Program-made: the position numbers and the translations under genes
Shown here: positions 1 through 7,356 of the stretch, one piece after another
Layout of the letters: the number at the start of each line of letters is the position of its first letter
Numbering within the stretch: position 1 is the first letter of the stretch
From: an uncultured Fusibacter sp.
GTDB lineage: Bacteria; Bacillota; Clostridia; Peptostreptococcales; Acidaminobacteraceae
Direction of reading: 5' to 3'
NCBI GenBank assembly: GCA_937958285.1
Contig: CALFXQ010000349.1
Coordinates: forward strand, 1-9,786
DNA: 9,786 bases
Notes under the pieces: model-generated
The model's input: the letters and a program-made list of their open reading frames with translations, nothing else
Told to the model about the DNA's origin: nothing
Databases searched by the model: none

Positions 1-1
1 T

Positions 2-421
2 TTTGTAGAAGAGAAGGAACAGCCAGTAAAAGAGGCACCTATGCCAAACTACACACCTGCTGCCACTACTTTCTATACACCTAGCAGCAAAAATCGCGTG
101 GTCAATATTCACTCCAATGCCACAATGAAAATCGAAGTATATCAACCGAAATCCTTCGAAGAAGCGGTAGAAATCGTAGAGTGTTTACGTGGCAGAAAAC
201 CTGTGATTGTAAACCTAGAGGCACTTCAACAAGATTTAGCTAGAAAAATTTTCGACTTTTTAAGCGGTGCCCTTTGCGCCATCGATGGCAAGGCAGAAAA
301 AATTTCTCGCGGCATTTTCTTAATGGCTCCAAGCAACGTAGAAGTCAATGGCAAAGTGACAAGTGAAACTTTGGCAGATGGCAACGATTTTATCGATAAT
401 ACAATTTTCCAATTTAAATAG
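2..421 (+). CDS. sepF: Cell division protein SepF, 5' end missing
   Basis: SepF polymerises into rings, binds the C-terminal tail of FtsZ and tethers and aligns FtsZ filaments at the septal membrane. The frame is open to the left edge of the window, so the gene starts upstream; the ATG at 41 is internal, and the residues before it (FVEEKEQPVKEAP) look like part of the acidic linker normally found between the N-terminal amphipathic membrane helix and the core. The visible 139 residues contain the whole conserved SepF core (DUF552), from about MKIEVYQPKSFEEA through IVNLEAL and the FLSGALCAIDG segment to a final RGIFLMAPSNVEV strand. The FLSG glycine region forms the dimer interface in known SepF proteins. 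Full-length SepF is about 150 residues or more, so only the membrane-targeting start is missing. The gene heads the yggT-ylmH-divIVA cluster, which is its usual context. Identification is by motif and neighbourhood. Confidence 0.95.
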   Translation, partial: FVEEKEQPVKEAPMPNYTPAATTFYTPSSKNRVVNIHSNATMKIEVYQPKSFEEAVEIVECLRGRKPVIVNLEALQQDLARKIFDFLSGALCAIDGKAEKISRGIFLMAPSNVEVNGKVTSETLADGNDFIDNTIFQFK

Positions 422-439
422 AAGAATGGGGCGGTAAAT

Positions 440-712
440 ATGCTTATTTTTGTAGTGAGTTATTTCTTTCGCGTTTTATATTTTCTACTGGTGGTGCGCG
501 CGCTGCTCTCTTGGGTTATTAGAGACTTCAGGCACCCAGTGGTGCGATTTGTCATTCAGGCAACAGATCCGATTTTAAAGCCTATGCGCGATGTGTTCGA
601 ACGTTTTGGACTTATGGGCATGGGTATTGACTTTTCTTTTTTGGCGACATTTGTATTGTTGCAAATGTTAGAAGGACTTGTAATTAGGTTGTTGATCAAT
701 GTTGGATTATAA
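440..712 (+). CDS. yggT: YggT/YlmG family membrane protein
   Basis: This small integral membrane protein of 90 residues belongs to the YGGT family (ylmG in Bacillus). Two hydrophobic segments are visible, at about residues 2-25 and 63-88, joined by a polar loop. The family signature is present: RALLSW at the end of helix 1, the TDPILKPMRDV motif in the loop, and GIDFSFLATF at the start of helix 2. The molecular role in bacteria is not settled; family members are linked to membrane organisation, and the gene is almost always beside sepF and the division genes, as here. It starts 18 bases after sepF and has a moderate ribosome site (GGGGCGG) before the ATG. Its last codons overlap the start of ylmH, which suggests translational coupling. 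Confidence 0.93.
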   Translation: MLIFVVSYFFRVLYFLLVVRALLSWVIRDFRHPVVRFVIQATDPILKPMRDVFERFGLMGMGIDFSFLATFVLLQMLEGLVIRLLINVGL

Positions 713-1499
713 ACGCCATCAAGATCTAGTTTTAAGTTTGCGCGTGCCAGAGCATGCGGCGGTGGGGTTTGTCTCTATCGTCGAAGCTATCGAACGATGT
801 GAGCGCACCTTCGAACCACAATTTACCTCATTCATAGACCCAGAAACGCGCGTACACGGCGCAAAGTGCTTTGCACAAACCGATTGCATTTGCCAATATT
901 ATGGTGGCTACAACGATGCCGAATATCAAATACTCGGCGTGTTTCCAAGCCACATGTCCCCGAATGCCGACAATTTTCCCATTAGGGCATTTGAAATTAC
1001 CTATCAGGCCCAGTTCGGCTTAATTGAACACAAAGATGTTCTCGGCGCGCTAATGTCCTTGGGTTTAGAGCGCAAGGTGGTAGGCGATATCCTCCTAACC
1101 GAGGGAAAAGCCCACTTTTTCGCTCTAGCGCACCTAGAATCTTACCTTATGGCCAACCTAGAAAAGGTCAAGCGTCAAGGGGTTCAGATAAAGGCGATAC
1201 CCTTTAGCGAGGTTATTGTGGTCCCTGAAAAACGCAGGGAAGTGAGTTTTTCAGTGAGCTCTCTAAGACTAGATGCAGTAGTTGCCCATGCATTTCACTT
1301 GTCCAGAACACAGGCAGTAGAGCTAATCAAACAGGGTTTTGTCAAGGTGGATTACATGGTCGTCGACAAAGTCGACATGCCAATTGCCCAGCAACAGATG
1401 ATTAGTGTGAGAAGGCAAGGGCGGTTATGGGTAGGCGATGTGCTAGGTGTTTCAAAAAAGGGGAAATTGAGACTGAATGGTTGGATGACCACTATATAA
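699..1499 (+). CDS. ylmH: YlmH, S4-domain RNA-binding protein
   Basis: This 266-residue protein is a full-length match to the YlmH family, whose members are about 260 residues. The N-terminal and middle parts carry the family-specific region, including ILGVFPSHMSP and the conserved block HKDVLGALMSLGLERKVVGD near residues 111-130. The C-terminal S4 RNA-binding fold runs from about residue 187 (SLRLDAVVAHAFHLSRTQAV, then IKQGFVKVDYMVVDK) to about 250. In Bacillus subtilis YlmH binds the large ribosomal subunit and has been reported to take part in ribosome-associated quality control, substituting for RqcP; older work linked the gene to division only by position. The ATG at 699 lies inside yggT, a 14-base overlap, and no strong ribosome site precedes it, so translation probably depends on reading of yggT. 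divIVA follows closely. Confidence 0.93.
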   Translation: MLDYKRHQDLVLSLRVPEHAAVGFVSIVEAIERCERTFEPQFTSFIDPETRVHGAKCFAQTDCICQYYGGYNDAEYQILGVFPSHMSPNADNFPIRAFEITYQAQFGLIEHKDVLGALMSLGLERKVVGDILLTEGKAHFFALAHLESYLMANLEKVKRQGVQIKAIPFSEVIVVPEKRREVSFSVSSLRLDAVVAHAFHLSRTQAVELIKQGFVKVDYMVVDKVDMPIAQQQMISVRRQGRLWVGDVLGVSKKGKLRLNGWMTTI

Positions 1500-1515
1500 A
1501 GGGGGAAGTTTGCAC

Positions 1516-2244
1516 ATGATCACACCACTCGATATACAAAAAAAACAATTCTCTAAGCAGCTTCGCGGGCTCAACGAGAAAGAAGTGCAAACTTTTCTTC
1601 AAGAAGTTTTTCAAACCCTCGAGAAACACATAAACGACAATGCAGAAATAAAAGAGAAGATGTCTCGCAATATAGAAGAGATTCAGAAATACAGAACCAT
1701 AGAAAAGACTTTATCAGAGACGCTGATTGTTGCAAAGCGCACCGCTGAAGATCTAATGATCAATGCGAGAAAAGAAGCGGAACAAATTGTAATGCAGGCA
1801 AAATTACAGGCCAAGGCCATCGAGGAGCAGTCTAAGCGCGATACCCATGTTGTTCAAAGTCAGCGCATGATGATGGAAAAAGATCTAGAAGGGTTCAGGC
1901 TACGCATGGAAGGGCTCCTGAGGGCACAGCTCGATGTGGTCAGCCACTATAAGCCAGATGTAGTAATTCCTGCGCCAAAACCTCAAATGATTGAAAACGC
2001 CTCAGAAGTTATATCAAAACCAGAGGTTGTAACAAAACCAGAGGTTGTACCAAAGCCAGAAGTAGCACCTATAACTGATGAAAAAAAGAAGCCGAGTATT
2101 TCTGAGTTTGCACAAGCACAGCTCGATTTAAGTGCTAAATTATATGCACAAAGTGAAACGAACAACCCCAACGGCAACCCTGTCACTCAAGAAACGTCTC
2201 AAGTGAGCGAAGTTTTAGTCGGTGAGAAGGCGCTACAGCTATAA
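1516..2244 (+). CDS. divIVA: DivIVA, polar and septal scaffold protein
   Basis: DivIVA self-assembles on negatively curved membrane at septa and poles and recruits partner proteins. The 242-residue protein begins MITPLDIQKKQFSKQLRG, the standard N-terminal lipid-binding domain; the crossed-loop residues are L16-R17, where Bacillus subtilis has Phe17-Arg18. A coiled coil runs from about residue 22 to 60, and a second helical region (about 70-140) has the family pattern AKRTAEDLMINARKEAEQI. The tail (about 155-242) is low-complexity, with a Lys-Pro repeat described separately. Start choice: a TTG six bases upstream at 1510 would lengthen the protein by two residues, but the ribosome site GGGGGAAG (1501-1508) is one base from that TTG and seven from the ATG at 1516. 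The gene closes the division block. I see no terminator after it, so some read-through into the T-box leader is possible. Confidence 0.93.
   Translation: MITPLDIQKKQFSKQLRGLNEKEVQTFLQEVFQTLEKHINDNAEIKEKMSRNIEEIQKYRTIEKTLSETLIVAKRTAEDLMINARKEAEQIVMQAKLQAKAIEEQSKRDTHVVQSQRMMMEKDLEGFRLRMEGLLRAQLDVVSHYKPDVVIPAPKPQMIENASEVISKPEVVTKPEVVPKPEVAPITDEKKKPSISEFAQAQLDLSAKLYAQSETNNPNGNPVTQETSQVSEVLVGEKALQL
2005..2070 (+). repeat. 18-base in-frame tandem repeat in divIVA
   Basis: Three 18-base units (2005-2022, 2023-2040, 2041-2058) and a partial fourth unit (2059-2070) encode EVISKP, EVVTKP, EVVPKP and EVAP. Units 2 and 3 differ at only two bases. The repeat starts at residue 164 of DivIVA, in the tail beyond the coiled coils. 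It likely makes an extended Pro/Lys/Glu-rich linker and could vary in copy number between strains by slippage; that last point is inference. Confidence 0.85.
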
Positions 2245-2256
2245 TCTCACAGGGCC

Positions 2257-2285
2257 TTGACGTATAAGCGCGAATCGATTATAAT
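2257..2285 (+). promoter_or_regulatory. Sigma-A promoter of the ileS T-box transcript
   Basis: A -35 box TTGACG (2257-2262) and a perfect -10 box TATAAT (2280-2285) are separated by exactly 17 bases, the ideal vegetative spacing. Transcription should start near 2291-2293. It begins 13 bases after the divIVA stop codon and lies just upstream of the T-box leader, which fits a dedicated promoter for ileS and the genes after it. Confidence 0.85.
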
Positions 2286-2290
2286 GTGAA

Positions 2291-2563
2291 GCATTATGGT
2301 GCTCAGAAACTTATTTTGCATCTCAATACGAAATACGTCGATCAGGCGAGTAGGTACAATGCGTCTTTAGAGAGTTGATGGCTGGTGAAAATCAACGACA
2401 AGTTGCGCTGAAAATCCCCTGGGAGTAGCTAAGGTGAATGGCTGATAATGCCTATTAACTTTAGACGGCCGACCCCGTTATGGTCTTAAGAGTGATGCCT
2501 GCGGGCATAACTAGGGTGGTACCGCGTCATAGACGTCCCTGAGCTTTGCTCAGGGACTTTTTT
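2291..2563 (+). promoter_or_regulatory. T-box riboswitch, tRNA-Ile sensing
   Basis: This leader senses the charging of tRNA-Ile and allows read-through into ileS when uncharged tRNA accumulates. Stem I is visible. It has a basal pairing 2342-2346 with 2418-2422, an AGTA S-turn motif at 2349-2352, an upper helix 2361-2364 with 2405-2408, an AGAGAG bulge at 2369-2374, and an apical hairpin TTGAT/ATCAA (2375-2379 with 2391-2395) closing a GGTGAAA-containing loop. The likely specifier is ATC at 2414-2416, opposite the S-turn, matching an Ile codon. A stem III-like hairpin is at 2495-2508 (ATGCC/GGCAT). The T-box AGGGTGGTACCGCG lies at 2513-2526. Its TGGT (2517-2520) would pair with the tRNA 3' end, and the final T suits an A discriminator base, as in tRNA-Ile. 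The antiterminator is AGGG/CCCT (2513-2516 with 2537-2540) plus GCGTC/GACGT (2524-2528 with 2532-2536). The leader fills the 337-base gap between divIVA and ileS. Confidence 0.95.
2535..2563 (+). terminator. Regulated terminator of the ileS T-box
   Basis: A perfect 10-base-pair stem (GTCCCTGAGC, 2535-2544, with GCTCAGGGAC, 2548-2557) has a TTT loop and is followed by six T residues (2558-2563). Its 5' arm shares bases 2535-2540 with the 3' arm of the antiterminator, so the two structures exclude each other, as expected for a transcription-attenuating T-box. Confidence 0.95.
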
Positions 2564-2581
2564 ATTTAAGGAGGATAAAAA

Positions 2582-5500
2582 ATGGCTTATAAAGAGTTAC
2601 AACAGGGACCTGTCGCCCAATGCGAACATCAGATTGCCGAGCATTGGAAGACTTTGAATCTTTTAGAGAAGAGCATAACATCGAGAGAGGGAAAGCCAAG
2701 TTTTGTGTTTTTTGAAGGGCCCCCAACGGCCAATGGACGTCCTGGTATTCATCACGTTTTAGCCCGCGCGCTAAAAGATGCCGTGTGTCGTTTTAAGACC
2801 ATGGAAGGCTATCAGGTGAAGCGTAAAGCCGGATGGGACACCCATGGTCTCCCTGTAGAAATCGAAGTAGAAAAGCGCATCGGACTTGCAGATAAACAAG
2901 CGATTGAGTCATATGGTATCGGTAACTTCAATAAAGCATGCCGCGATTCTGTCTTTGAATACGAAGGTCTCTGGCGTGAAATGACTGAAAAAATGGCATA
3001 TTTGGTGGATCTAGATAATCCTTATATCACCTTAGATAACAACTATATCGAATCGGTATGGTGGATCCTCGACAAGTTCTTTAAAGAAGATTACATCTAC
3101 GAAGGCCATAAAATACTCCCATACTGCCCGCGTTGTGGAACAGGCCTTGCTTCACACGAAGTAGCACAAGGCTACATGGAAAAAAAGACGACCACAGTGG
3201 TGGCAAAATTTAAAGCAGTAGACGAAGATGCCTACTTCCTAGTATGGACCACAACACCCTGGACCCTTGCAGCCAATGTCGCACTGACTGTGAATCCTCA
3301 AGAGACCTATTTAAAGGTGAAGTTTGAAGACACTGTATACTATATCGAAAAGAACTTGGCCGGCAAGGTGATCGAAGGCGAATACGAAGTGTTGGCAACC
3401 ATGAAGGGCAGTGATTTAGAGCATAAGCGCTATCATCAGATTATGCCTTTTGTCAAAGCCGACAAGGATTGCTTCTACGTGACCCTAGGCGATTACGTCA
3501 CCACCGAAGATGGTACGGGTATTGTACATACCGCGCCAGCTTTTGGTGAGGACGACTATCAATTAGGCGTAAAGTACGGATTGCCAGTTCTTCAGCCTGT
3601 CGACGAAGAAGGCAAATACACGACTACACCTTGGGAAGGTATGTTCGTGATGGATGCGGATATAGAGATTATTAAGTGGCTTGCCCAAGAGGGTAAACTC
3701 TTTAAAAAGCAGCGCATTGAGCACAACTACCCACACTGCTGGCGTTGTAAGACACCGCTTCTTTACTATGCAAAGCCAAGCTGGTACATCGAAATGACGC
3801 GCTTAAAAGAACAGCTCATTGCCAATAACAACACCGTCAATTGGTTCCCTGGCTATGTGGGCGAGAAGCGCTTTGGAAACTGGCTAGAAAATCTCAACGA
3901 CTGGGCTATTTCGAGAAGTCGTTACTGGGGAACACCACTCAATATCTGGCGCTGCGACGACAAATCGTGTGGCCATATTACCTCTGTTGGCTCCAGAGCA
4001 GATTTACAAGCGCGTGCCATCGAAAATGTGGATTTTTCTATTGATCTTCACCGCCCTGCGGTAGACGATGTACATTTAAAGTGCGACAAGTGCAGCGGAC
4101 AAATGACGCGCGTACCCGATGTTATCGACTGCTGGTTCGACTCAGGGGCAATGCCCTTTGCACAGCACCACTATCCTTTTGAAAACAAAGAGATCTTCGA
4201 TACCCTGTACCCCGCAGACTTTATTTGCGAGGGTATCGACCAGACTCGTGGCTGGTTCTACTCCCTGATTGCCATCTCTACATTCGTAATGGGGCAGTCG
4301 CCTTATAAGAACGTACTTGTCAATGATTTAGTGGTCGACAAGTTTGGCAAGAAGATGTCTAAGTCAAAGGGCAATACTGTTGATGCCTTCCAATTGCTAG
4401 ATCAATATGGTGCAGATGCATCGCGTTGGTATATGTACTACGTGTCTCCAGCATGGCAGCCAACGAAGTTCGACGAAGATGGCCTTAGAGAAATCAGCTC
4501 TAAGTTCTTGGGAACGTTAAAGAACAGCTATACCTTCTTCACCCTCTATGCCAATGCAGATCAGCTCGACGTGGCTTCTTTTGATGTGCCCGCTTCGAGT
4601 CGACCAGAGCTCGACCGATGGATGCTCTCTAAGCTCAACCGCTTAGTCAGAGAGGTCAATGACGATTTTGCCATCTACGACTTAACCCGTGCAACGCGAA
4701 AAATCCAAGAATTTGTAGTAGAAGATTTATCGAATTGGTATATCCGTAGATCGAGAAGACGCTTCTGGGCAACGGAGCTCACTGAAGATAAAAAGGCGGT
4801 ATACAAGACAACTTACGAAGTACTCGAAACCATTGCGCGGTTAATTGCACCTCTTGCGCCATATATCAGTGAAGAGATATTCCAGAATCTCACCGGTGGA
4901 GAATCGGTGCACTTGGCCGACTATCCTAAGGCAAATGCCGACTTAATCGATTTGAACACAGAAGCGCGCATGGATTTAGTGCGCGACTTAGTTGGCCTTG
5001 GCCGTGCAGCGCGTGAGGCTGTAAAGATCAAGGTGCGTCAACCGATTGCGAAGGTCCTTGTAGATGGCTCACATCAAGCCCTTATCGGAGACTTGGTGTC
5101 GCTTATCGAAGAAGAGCTCAACGTGAAACAGGTGGTCTTCGAAGCCCATCTCGATCAATATATGAATTTCTCGCTAAAGCCGAACTTCAAAACCGCAGGT
5201 CCGCTTTTGGGCAAGAGAATAGGCGCTTTCTCAAAGGCTTTGAGTGCGCTAGATGCAGCTGAATGGGCACAAAAGTTTAACCAGGGTCACAGTCTTACAG
5301 TAACCCTAGAAGAGGAAACCTATACTTTGAACCAAGAACACGTTCAAGTGACAATTTCATCGAAAGAGGGCTTTACGGTAGAAATGGCCAATAACTTGTT
5401 TGTGATACTCGATACCACATTGACGCCTGCTTTGATTTCGGAGGGCTATGCCCGGGAGTTCGTCTCTAGAATTCAACAGCTCAGAAAGTCTAGTGGCTTT

Positions 5501-5686
5501 GAAGTGATGGACGAAATTCACATCGCTTATCATGGCACGCCGGTGTTCGAAGAGGCAATTACTGCATACCGCGCATATATTGCGCAGGAGACTTTGGCAG
5601 TGTCACTCGAAATTAACAATGAAGGTACTTTCGATACATTCGATTTAAATGGAGAAACGACGCATATTCGCGTTAACAAGGCATAA
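2582..5686 (+). CDS. ileS: Isoleucyl-tRNA synthetase, type 2 (IleS2-like)
   Basis: This cytoplasmic class Ia synthetase charges tRNA-Ile with isoleucine using ATP. The 1034 residues are longer than the roughly 920-940 of type 1 bacterial IleS and match the eukaryote-like type 2 group. The class I signature is GIHH at residues 55-58, within PPTANGRPGIHHVLAR, in place of the usual HxGH. GWDTHGLP follows. The editing domain (CP1) shows WTTTPWTLAANVAL and GTGIVHTAPAFGEDDY, whose Asp residues are typical of editing-active enzymes. KMSKS is intact at 591-595. Cys clusters occur at CPRCG (about 182-186) and in the middle of the protein (HCWRCK, CDDKSCGH, CDKCSG), and no cysteines occur in the last 450 residues, so the C-terminal zinc finger of type 1 enzymes is absent. 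The anticodon-binding domain includes NWYIRRSRRRFW. The ATG at 2582 has AAGGAGG seven bases upstream and follows the T-box terminator directly. Type 2 enzymes are naturally mupirocin-resistant as a class. Confidence 0.97.
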   Translation: MAYKELQQGPVAQCEHQIAEHWKTLNLLEKSITSREGKPSFVFFEGPPTANGRPGIHHVLARALKDAVCRFKTMEGYQVKRKAGWDTHGLPVEIEVEKRIGLADKQAIESYGIGNFNKACRDSVFEYEGLWREMTEKMAYLVDLDNPYITLDNNYIESVWWILDKFFKEDYIYEGHKILPYCPRCGTGLASHEVAQGYMEKKTTTVVAKFKAVDEDAYFLVWTTTPWTLAANVALTVNPQETYLKVKFEDTVYYIEKNLAGKVIEGEYEVLATMKGSDLEHKRYHQIMPFVKADKDCFYVTLGDYVTTEDGTGIVHTAPAFGEDDYQLGVKYGLPVLQPVDEEGKYTTTPWEGMFVMDADIEIIKWLAQEGKLFKKQRIEHNYPHCWRCKTPLLYYAKPSWYIEMTRLKEQLIANNNTVNWFPGYVGEKRFGNWLENLNDWAISRSRYWGTPLNIWRCDDKSCGHITSVGSRADLQARAIENVDFSIDLHRPAVDDVHLKCDKCSGQMTRVPDVIDCWFDSGAMPFAQHHYPFENKEIFDTLYPADFICEGIDQTRGWFYSLIAISTFVMGQSPYKNVLVNDLVVDKFGKKMSKSKGNTVDAFQLLDQYGADASRWYMYYVSPAWQPTKFDEDGLREISSKFLGTLKNSYTFFTLYANADQLDVASFDVPASSRPELDRWMLSKLNRLVREVNDDFAIYDLTRATRKIQEFVVEDLSNWYIRRSRRRFWATELTEDKKAVYKTTYEVLETIARLIAPLAPYISEEIFQNLTGGESVHLADYPKANADLIDLNTEARMDLVRDLVGLGRAAREAVKIKVRQPIAKVLVDGSHQALIGDLVSLIEEELNVKQVVFEAHLDQYMNFSLKPNFKTAGPLLGKRIGAFSKALSALDAAEWAQKFNQGHSLTVTLEEETYTLNQEHVQVTISSKEGFTVEMANNLFVILDTTLTPALISEGYAREFVSRIQQLRKSSGFEVMDEIHIAYHGTPVFEEAITAYRAYIAQETLAVSLEINNEGTFDTFDLNGETTHIRVNKA

Positions 5687-5699
5687 GAAAGGAATTAAG

Positions 5700-6398
5700 A
5701 TGAAAATTGGAATCATTGGGGCAATGGATTATGAAATTACCCTCTTAGTTGAAGCGATGGCAACAGAGACTAAACGCACAGTAGCGGGTAGTCTCTATCA
5801 TCAGGGTCAACTGCATGGTGTAGACGTGGTGGCAGTGGTGTCTGGCATTGGCAAAGTCAATGCAGCCCTGTGCGCTCAAATTCTCATTTCGGAGTTTGAA
5901 GTGACGCATGTGATCAATACAGGCGTTTCAGGTGCAGTAAAAGACTTTCTAGAGGTGGGAGATACGGTCATTTCTACTGATCTCGTTGAGCACGATTTTG
6001 ATGTGACGGGCTTTGGTGGCTATAAGTTCGGTGAGATTCCGCGCATGGAAACATCTACTTTTGTGGCGGACGAACATTTGAGAGCCCTAGCACTCGAGGC
6101 TGCGAAGGCCGTAGTCACCCAATACAAGGTCTACGAAGGCCGGATTGTATCGGGAGACCAGTTTGTGGCTTCACCAGAAAAAAAGGATTTCTTGCTCGAG
6201 ACCTTTAATGCCACGACTACAGAAATGGAAGGCGCAGCCATTGGCCATGTGTGCTATGTCAATAACAAGCCTTTTGTCATCATTCGCGCGATGAGCGATA
6301 AGGCAGATGGCTCGGCTCATGTGAACTTTGAAACCTTCAGCCGCGAAGCGGCAATCAATGCAGCACAAATCGTGATGCGCATGTTAGAGGCCCTATAA
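5700..6398 (+). CDS. mtnN: 5'-methylthioadenosine/SAH nucleosidase
   Basis: This cytoplasmic enzyme cleaves adenine from S-adenosylhomocysteine, methylthioadenosine and usually 5'-deoxyadenosine, clearing by-products of SAM-dependent reactions and feeding methionine salvage. The 232 residues match the family length of about 230. Visible motifs are MKIGIIGAMDYE with catalytic Glu12, VSGIGKVNAA, TGVSGAV (nucleoside-binding region), GDTVISTDLVEHDFD, GDQFVAS, the ribose-binding Met176-Glu177 in TTEMEGAAIGH, and the adenine-contacting Asp200 in RAMSDKADG. The frame is open further upstream to 5649 inside ileS, but the ATG at 5700 has AAAGGA six bases before it and begins exactly at the conserved N-terminus, so the extra 17 residues are rejected. 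It lies 13 bases after ileS and overlaps rluD by one base (TAATG), so it is co-transcribed and probably coupled. In many Firmicutes lspA lies at this position. Confidence 0.95.
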   Translation: MKIGIIGAMDYEITLLVEAMATETKRTVAGSLYHQGQLHGVDVVAVVSGIGKVNAALCAQILISEFEVTHVINTGVSGAVKDFLEVGDTVISTDLVEHDFDVTGFGGYKFGEIPRMETSTFVADEHLRALALEAAKAVVTQYKVYEGRIVSGDQFVASPEKKDFLLETFNATTTEMEGAAIGHVCYVNNKPFVIIRAMSDKADGSAHVNFETFSREAAINAAQIVMRMLEAL

Positions 6399-7333
6399 TG
6401 GCTACTGATACGCAGTTAACCTTTACCATCGAAGATGACGAAATTGGCATCCGCATCGACCAGTACCTTGCTGACGCTCTAGAAGGTGTATCGCGGTCAC
6501 AAATTCAAAAGTGGATGGCACAGGGTCGCATTTATTCTGAAAAATCAAAGGGGCAGCCTCTTAAAAAGAACTATACCCTAGAGCGTGCCGATGTGATTAC
6601 AGTGGTGGTACCTGAGCCCGAAGTACTCGATGTGCTTCCCGAGAATATTGCCATCGACATCGTCTACCAAGACGAGCATGTGCTCGTCGTCCACAAGCCC
6701 CAGGGCATGGTGGTTCACCCCGCGCCAGGCAATTACTCGGGCACCTTAGTCAATGCCATTTTATATCACATTAAGGATTTATCAGACATTGGTGGCACCA
6801 TTAGACCCGGCATAGTACACCGCATCGACAAAGACACCTCTGGACTCTTAATGATAGCCAAGTCAAACCTGGCCCATCAATCTCTCTCCGACCAACTGCG
6901 CGACCATACAGTTGACCGAGTTTATGTGGCGCTCGTGCACGGTGGATTTTCCAATGAATCGGGTACCATTAACGCGCCCGTGGGCAGACATCCGCACAAC
7001 CGCTTAAAAATGGCCATTATGCACCGTGGTGGTCGGGATGCCGTTACGCACTATCAAGTCCTAGAGAGACTGGGCCCATATACCTTGGTAGAATGTCGCC
7101 TCGAGACGGGCAGAACCCATCAGATTCGCGTACACTTGGCCTCTATCGGACACCCCCTAATTGGAGATCCACTCTATGGGGCAAAAAAAGAAAAGCACAA
7201 AACCGATGGTCAATTCTTACACGCAAAGGTTTTGGGCTTTGAACATCCGGTAACAGGAGAGCGCTTGGTATTTTCTGCACCCATACCTGAGAACTTTGAG
7301 AAACTGTTGAATAGGCTCCGCAACAACCGCTAA
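6398..7333 (+). CDS. rluD: RluA/RluD family rRNA pseudouridine synthase
   Basis: This enzyme isomerises uridine to pseudouridine in structured RNA; the RluD type (ylyB in Bacillus) usually modifies large-subunit rRNA, but the exact sites cannot be read from sequence. The 311 residues are normal length. An N-terminal S4 RNA-binding domain spans about residues 16-80 (IRIDQYLADAL, SRSQIQKWMAQGRI). The catalytic domain follows: VHKPQGMVVHPA, then the active-site motif GIVHRIDKDTSGLLMIAKS with catalytic Asp144, and later LETGRTHQIRVHLASIGHP with GDPLYG. The start codon shares one base with the mtnN stop, so translational coupling is likely. It has its usual neighbour pyrR 23 bases downstream. The RluA, RluC and RluD paralogues are hard to separate; the gene neighbourhood favours the RluD/YlyB lineage. 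Confidence 0.93.
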   Translation: MATDTQLTFTIEDDEIGIRIDQYLADALEGVSRSQIQKWMAQGRIYSEKSKGQPLKKNYTLERADVITVVVPEPEVLDVLPENIAIDIVYQDEHVLVVHKPQGMVVHPAPGNYSGTLVNAILYHIKDLSDIGGTIRPGIVHRIDKDTSGLLMIAKSNLAHQSLSDQLRDHTVDRVYVALVHGGFSNESGTINAPVGRHPHNRLKMAIMHRGGRDAVTHYQVLERLGPYTLVECRLETGRTHQIRVHLASIGHPLIGDPLYGAKKEKHKTDGQFLHAKVLGFEHPVTGERLVFSAPIPENFEKLLNRLRNNR

Positions 7334-7356
7334 TCCTTTTACCAAGGAGGTTTTCC

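Noticed and set aside
1510..1515. TTG start for divIVA giving two extra residues
   Set aside because: It lies only one base from the GGGGGAAG ribosome site, while the ATG at 1516 has a seven-base spacing and starts at the conserved MITPLDI.
1983..2186. Minus-strand frame opposite the divIVA tail
   Set aside because: Its repeated Thr-Ser-Gly-Phe pattern is only the reverse reading of the EV-x-x-KP repeat.
3210..3398. Minus-strand frame inside ileS, and a similar plus-strand one at 3841-4044
   Set aside because: Both lie in the wrong frame within conserved ileS domains and have no motifs.
5649..5699. Upstream ATG for mtnN overlapping ileS
   Set aside because: It would add 17 basic residues before the conserved MKIGIIGAM start, and the ribosome site AAAGGA fits the ATG at 5700.
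6171..6368. Minus-strand frame inside mtnN
   Set aside because: It is antisense to the conserved catalytic end of mtnN, with no independent support.
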